Shown: positions 47,783 through 50,983 of the stretch, one piece after another
Layout: each line of letters begins with the position of its first letter
How positions within the stretch are numbered: the first letter of the stretch is position 1
Source: Gammaproteobacteria bacterium
GTDB lineage: Bacteria; Pseudomonadota; Gammaproteobacteria; Pseudomonadales; Pseudohongiellaceae
Assembly: GCA_028825335.1 (NCBI GenBank)
Contig: JAPKAI010000010.1
Span: forward strand, 1 to 50,983
DNA length: 50,983 nucleotides
Reading direction: 5' to 3'
Made by a program: the position numbers and the translations under genes
The notes under the pieces: generated by a model
Databases searched by the model: none
What the model saw: the letters and a program-made list of their open reading frames with translations, nothing else
What the model was told of the DNA's origin: nothing

Positions 47783-48937
47783 ATGGATGCACAACAAGCT
47801 AAAAGAGAAGCCACTAATGTCACTCTAGTTGGCATGTTTTTCGATCTGCTGCTTGGAGTTGGCAAGATAGTGGGCGGCGTCCTAACGAATTCATTCGCGC
47901 TGATCACAGATGGAATCCACTCTCTGACCGATGCCGGTACTGACATCTTCGTGTTAGTTGTAGCGCGAGTTGCTCATGCCGAGCCCGACGCGGAGCATCA
48001 GTATGGCCATGGTCGCTTCGAGACTCTGGGCACCATCGCGATGGGCATCGTCTTCTTCATCACCGCTGCCATCTTGATGTACGACAGTTTTAATCGACTG
48101 CGGATCAGCGAACCGTTACCGACACCTGCTGCCGCCGGTATAGTTATCGCGCTGTTATCTGTAGCGACGAAGGAATGGATATACCACTACACAATGCGTG
48201 TAGCGAAGAAGCTCAATTCTAACTTGCTTAAAGCTAACGCCTGGCATAGCAGGACAGATGCTATCTCTTCGGTAGCCGTACTCATCGGAATTCTGGGAGC
48301 TCGTCAGGGCTACCTCTGGATGGATACAATTGCCGGCATGTTTGTCTCCCTAATCATAGCGAAAATTGGATGGGAGCTTTGCACTGACAGCCTGACGGAG
48401 CTCGTCGATACGGCAGTCTCAAAACAGCGCCGAGAACAATTCGAATCCTGCATACTAAGTATCGATGGAATTCGCGGGATCACGGAGCTACGCAGCAGAT
48501 CATCTGGTGGGAAAATAATCTTGGAGGTTAGGCTGCTGGTTAATTCATACATTTCAGTATCGGAAGGTCATCAACTTGGCGAGCTAGCAAACAAATCACT
48601 TATCCGTCAGTTCGCTGACGTTTTCGAGGTGCTCATTCACATAGATCCCATTCAACACGAGACCATAGATAATGAGTCGCAATTGCCTGAACGAGCACAG
48701 GTAATAGCGTCTTTAAAAGCGTGCTGGGAAAACTTTATAGATCAGCACTCTATCACCTCTATAGACCTTCACTATTTGGGAGGCGCAATTGAAGTGGATC
48801 TCGTGCTCGACGTCGACGTCTTATTAATGGCAACAGCGAGGGACTTGGAAGCTGCAATCGAGGCAGAACCACATATCACAAAGTTGCGTATCTTTAACAA
48901 ATTACATGAATCTAATCATGAGAGCGCTTCATCTTGA
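47783..48937 (+). CDS. Cation diffusion facilitator metal exporter
   Basis: An inner-membrane CDF antiporter that exports divalent cations such as zinc, iron or cobalt in exchange for protons. Six transmembrane segments span about residues 10-215. Metal-site residues are in HSLTDAGTD and the second site in HSRTDA; HQYGHGRFETLG is the conserved loop. The C-terminal cytoplasmic metal-binding domain is long: after the usual ferredoxin-like part (to about 295) comes a second, similar stretch with EVDLVLDVDV, giving 384 residues rather than about 300. Similar long CDF proteins exist. The substrate metal is not predictable here. Confidence 0.92.
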   Translation: MDAQQAKREATNVTLVGMFFDLLLGVGKIVGGVLTNSFALITDGIHSLTDAGTDIFVLVVARVAHAEPDAEHQYGHGRFETLGTIAMGIVFFITAAILMYDSFNRLRISEPLPTPAAAGIVIALLSVATKEWIYHYTMRVAKKLNSNLLKANAWHSRTDAISSVAVLIGILGARQGYLWMDTIAGMFVSLIIAKIGWELCTDSLTELVDTAVSKQRREQFESCILSIDGIRGITELRSRSSGGKIILEVRLLVNSYISVSEGHQLGELANKSLIRQFADVFEVLIHIDPIQHETIDNESQLPERAQVIASLKACWENFIDQHSITSIDLHYLGGAIEVDLVLDVDVLLMATARDLEAAIEAEPHITKLRIFNKLHESNHESASS

Positions 48938-49077
48938 AAGCGTTCAGCCGCTAAAGGTTAGAGTGACATATTTACTTTCAATTGGGACTCAAATCCCTAT
49001 ACTAATGTTCTGCATCTGTTGTCGATGTTGGGATGCTGAGGCACTAAAATAAGACTAAAAAGGAAATCCGGTTAGCA

Positions 49078-50865
49078 ATGAAACCGACTAATATCGCCGA
49101 TCCCGATTACTTTCATAAAGTAGTCGACTGCCAGTGGGCCTGTCCCGCCCACACCCCTGTCCCCGAATACATACGCTTGATCGCCGAGAAGCGCTATACC
49201 GATGCCTATATGATCAACTGGCAATCGAATGTGTTCCCCGGCATCCTCGGACGCACTTGCGATCGTCCCTGCGAGCCTGCATGCAGACGCGGACGAGTCG
49301 AAGAAGAACCTGTCGCCATATGTCGATTAAAACGAGTTGCCGCCGACTATAAATCTGACATCACGAATCGTCTCCCTCTGATACCGAAGAAAAAGAACGG
49401 CAAACATATTGCCCTCATCGGGGCCGGCCCTGCCTCTCTGACTGTTGCGCGAGACCTCATGCCACTCGGCTATGAGATCACCCTGTTTGAAAAAGACTCT
49501 CTTAGCGGCGGAGCCATGCGCACTCAAATTCCTAGATTTAGGCTTCCCGCAGAAGTGTTAGACGAGGAACTAAATTATATTCTCGAAATGGGTGTTAATT
49601 GCCGCTTCGGTGAAGAGATTACCAGCATGCGTGACATTTTGGCCGAAGGCTATGACGCCGTATTTGTTGGCACCGGCGCGCCTCTGGGCAAGTGGCTGGA
49701 TCTACCGGGACATGAAGATGCAAAGGATAATATACATACTGGCATCGAATGGCTCGCCAGCGTTGCCTTCGAACATATTACGAGCGTGGGGAAGAACGTA
49801 CTTGTACTCGGCGGCGGCAACACTGCGATGGACTGCTGCAGAACTTCCAAACGCATCGGCGGTGAATCGGTAAGTGTGGTAGTACGCAGCGGCTTCGAAG
49901 AGATGAAGGCTTCGCCTTGGGAAATCGAAGATGCGATGAACGAAGACATACCTATATTGAACTTCCATGTACCAAAACGCTATGTCATTGAGAACGGCAA
50001 ACTCGTCGCTATGGAATTTGAAAAAGTTCGCAAAGAAATCGATGAGAATGGCAGACGAAAACTCGTACCAACGGGAGAAGAGCCGGCGATATTACCCTGT
50101 GATGACGTGCTCTGCGCCATCGGGCAGGAGAATAGTTTCCCGTGGGTAGAAAGAGACCTAGGCATCGAGTTTGACCAATGGGAAGTACCAGTCCTTAACA
50201 AGTCCACATTCCAATCGACTCATGAAAAAGTTTTCTTTGGCGGCGATGCAGCTCTCGGGCCCGACAATATTATTACCGCCGTTGCTCATGGACACGATGC
50301 AGCCGTATCAATCCATATGCAGTGCGAGAAGCTAGACATCACCAAGCGTCCGGATCCGCTTACTAATCTTAGCAGTCAGAAGATGGGCATCCACCAGTGG
50401 TCTTATAAAAACGACATTAGCGATGACCTGCGTTTCGCGGTACCTCATGCCGACAAGCAAGCCACGCTGAACGACATCAACATCGAGGTAGAACTCGGCT
50501 TCGATGAACAACTTGCGTTCAACGAGACGAAGCGCTGTCTGAACTGCGATGTACAAACCGTATTCACAGATAAACTCTGTATCGAGTGTGATGCCTGTGT
50601 GGACATCTGTCCTACCGACTGCATCACGTTTGCCCAGAATCAGGATGAGCCCGAGCTCAGAAAAAACCTTCTAGCACCAGCCGAGGATACTGAACAAGAC
50701 CTATACGTTTCCGGTCTACTAACAGGCACTGGACGCATCATGGCAAAGAATGAAGACCTGTGTCTGCACTGCGGTTTATGCGCCGAGCGCTGTCCCACTA
50801 ACGCTTGGGACATGCACAAATATTTATTCAACACGGCCAAAGCGGAAAATGCATGTCAGAGTTAA
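49078..50865 (+). CDS. GltD-like FAD/NAD(P) oxidoreductase with C-terminal 2[4Fe-4S] domain
   Basis: An NAD(P)H-dependent flavoprotein of the glutamate-synthase small-subunit family, here fused to a ferredoxin domain. The N-terminal cysteine-rich iron-sulfur region has DCQWACPAHTPV and CDRPCEPACRRG. FAD binding is at GAGPAS (about residue 117) and NAD(P) binding at GGGNTAMDCCR (about 244). The C-terminus has two [4Fe-4S] motifs: CIECDACVDICP and CLHCGLCAERCP. Its last 13 bases overlap the alpha-subunit gene of a 2-oxoacid:ferredoxin oxidoreductase, so it probably passes electrons between that enzyme's ferredoxin site and NAD(P). The 140 bases upstream of it show no obvious promoter. Confidence 0.88.
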   Translation: MKPTNIADPDYFHKVVDCQWACPAHTPVPEYIRLIAEKRYTDAYMINWQSNVFPGILGRTCDRPCEPACRRGRVEEEPVAICRLKRVAADYKSDITNRLPLIPKKKNGKHIALIGAGPASLTVARDLMPLGYEITLFEKDSLSGGAMRTQIPRFRLPAEVLDEELNYILEMGVNCRFGEEITSMRDILAEGYDAVFVGTGAPLGKWLDLPGHEDAKDNIHTGIEWLASVAFEHITSVGKNVLVLGGGNTAMDCCRTSKRIGGESVSVVVRSGFEEMKASPWEIEDAMNEDIPILNFHVPKRYVIENGKLVAMEFEKVRKEIDENGRRKLVPTGEEPAILPCDDVLCAIGQENSFPWVERDLGIEFDQWEVPVLNKSTFQSTHEKVFFGGDAALGPDNIITAVAHGHDAAVSIHMQCEKLDITKRPDPLTNLSSQKMGIHQWSYKNDISDDLRFAVPHADKQATLNDINIEVELGFDEQLAFNETKRCLNCDVQTVFTDKLCIECDACVDICPTDCITFAQNQDEPELRKNLLAPAEDTEQDLYVSGLLTGTGRIMAKNEDLCLHCGLCAERCPTNAWDMHKYLFNTAKAENACQS

Positions 50866-50983
50866 TTCAGAGTTCCAAGGTCACCGGCCTAACCAAGGTC
50901 AATGACTTCGTAGTCAAGTTTGCCAACGTAAACGGCTCCGGCTCCGCGAGTGCAAATGGCATGTTCGCGAAGGCCGTGTTTCG
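50853..50983 (+). CDS. 2-oxoacid:ferredoxin oxidoreductase alpha subunit, 5' part only
   Basis: The ATG at 50853 opens a frame that runs off the window edge after 43 complete codons. Its start, SELIQSSKVTGLTKVNDFVV, then FANVNGSGSASANGMFAKAVF, is the typical beginning of KorA-like alpha subunits of 2-oxoglutarate/2-oxoacid:ferredoxin oxidoreductase, where the VNG(S/T)GSASANG loop is part of the pyruvate/2-oxoglutarate ferredoxin oxidoreductase gamma-type domain. It overlaps the GltD-like gene by 13 bases, indicating tight co-translation. A beta subunit is expected next but cannot be seen. Confidence 0.75.
   Translation, partial: MSELIQSSKVTGLTKVNDFVVKFANVNGSGSASANGMFAKAVF

Overview
The window reads as chromosomal core DNA of a free-living, probably marine, gammaproteobacterium related to Pseudomonadales/Cellvibrionales. 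Evidence: the block tig-clpP-clpX-lon-hupB-ppiD with convergent fabI; mltD, a YafS-type methyltransferase, rnhA and dnaQ side by side; nudC, sohB, a CysI-type sulfite reductase with its DUF934 partner, cobalamin-dependent metH and nfuA. As I remember it, Pseudomonas aeruginosa carries most of these in similar relative order. Base composition looks moderate, by eye only. There is no CRISPR array, intact phage or insertion sequence.

Layout. 0-2.1 kb: the 3'-clipped end of a tRNA-Glu gene (minus), a small coiled-coil-like ORF behind a striking 28-bp palindrome, an all-alpha dUTPase and nfuA. 2.3-9.4 kb (plus): metH, cysI, DUF934 and a CPA2 antiporter. 9.4-14.7 kb (minus): an acrylyl-CoA-reductase-like enzyme, sohB, nudC, dnaQ, a broken rnhA and a methyltransferase. 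15-19.1 kb (plus): mltD tightly coupled to a peptide transporter, then fabI. 19.2-28 kb (minus): the proteostasis block ppiD, hupB, lon, clpX, clpP, tig, with a sigma70-like hupB promoter and a heat-shock-like lon promoter. 28.3-28.9 kb: mobA.

28.9-32.6 kb is the accessory, decayed part: a sigma54-like promoter with a long RNA stem-loop, a small DUF6316-like gene, a truncated HD-family phosphohydrolase, an unrecognised ORF, an outer-membrane barrel protein, and the C-terminal remnant of what looks like a FecR-type surface protein ending at its own terminator.

32.6-40.8 kb: alaA (plus) converges with a minus-strand run fadB-fadA-ttcA-yheU-tusA-xni-pdxB that mixes beta-oxidation, tRNA thiolation and PLP synthesis. 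40.9-51 kb: a polysaccharide deacetylase, a Bax-like glucosaminidase, BolA, a circularly permuted YlqF-type GTPase, a PreP-like M16C peptidase, a CDF metal exporter, and at the right edge a GltD-like iron-sulfur flavoprotein overlapping the start of a 2-oxoacid:ferredoxin oxidoreductase alpha subunit.

I found no complete, clearly new multi-gene system. The best leads are the multiply broken rnhA inside an otherwise intact conserved block (with gloB also absent), the sigma54-plus-stem-loop element at 29.1 kb, the 28-bp palindrome at 388-415, and the GltD-like/KorA pair cut by the window edge.
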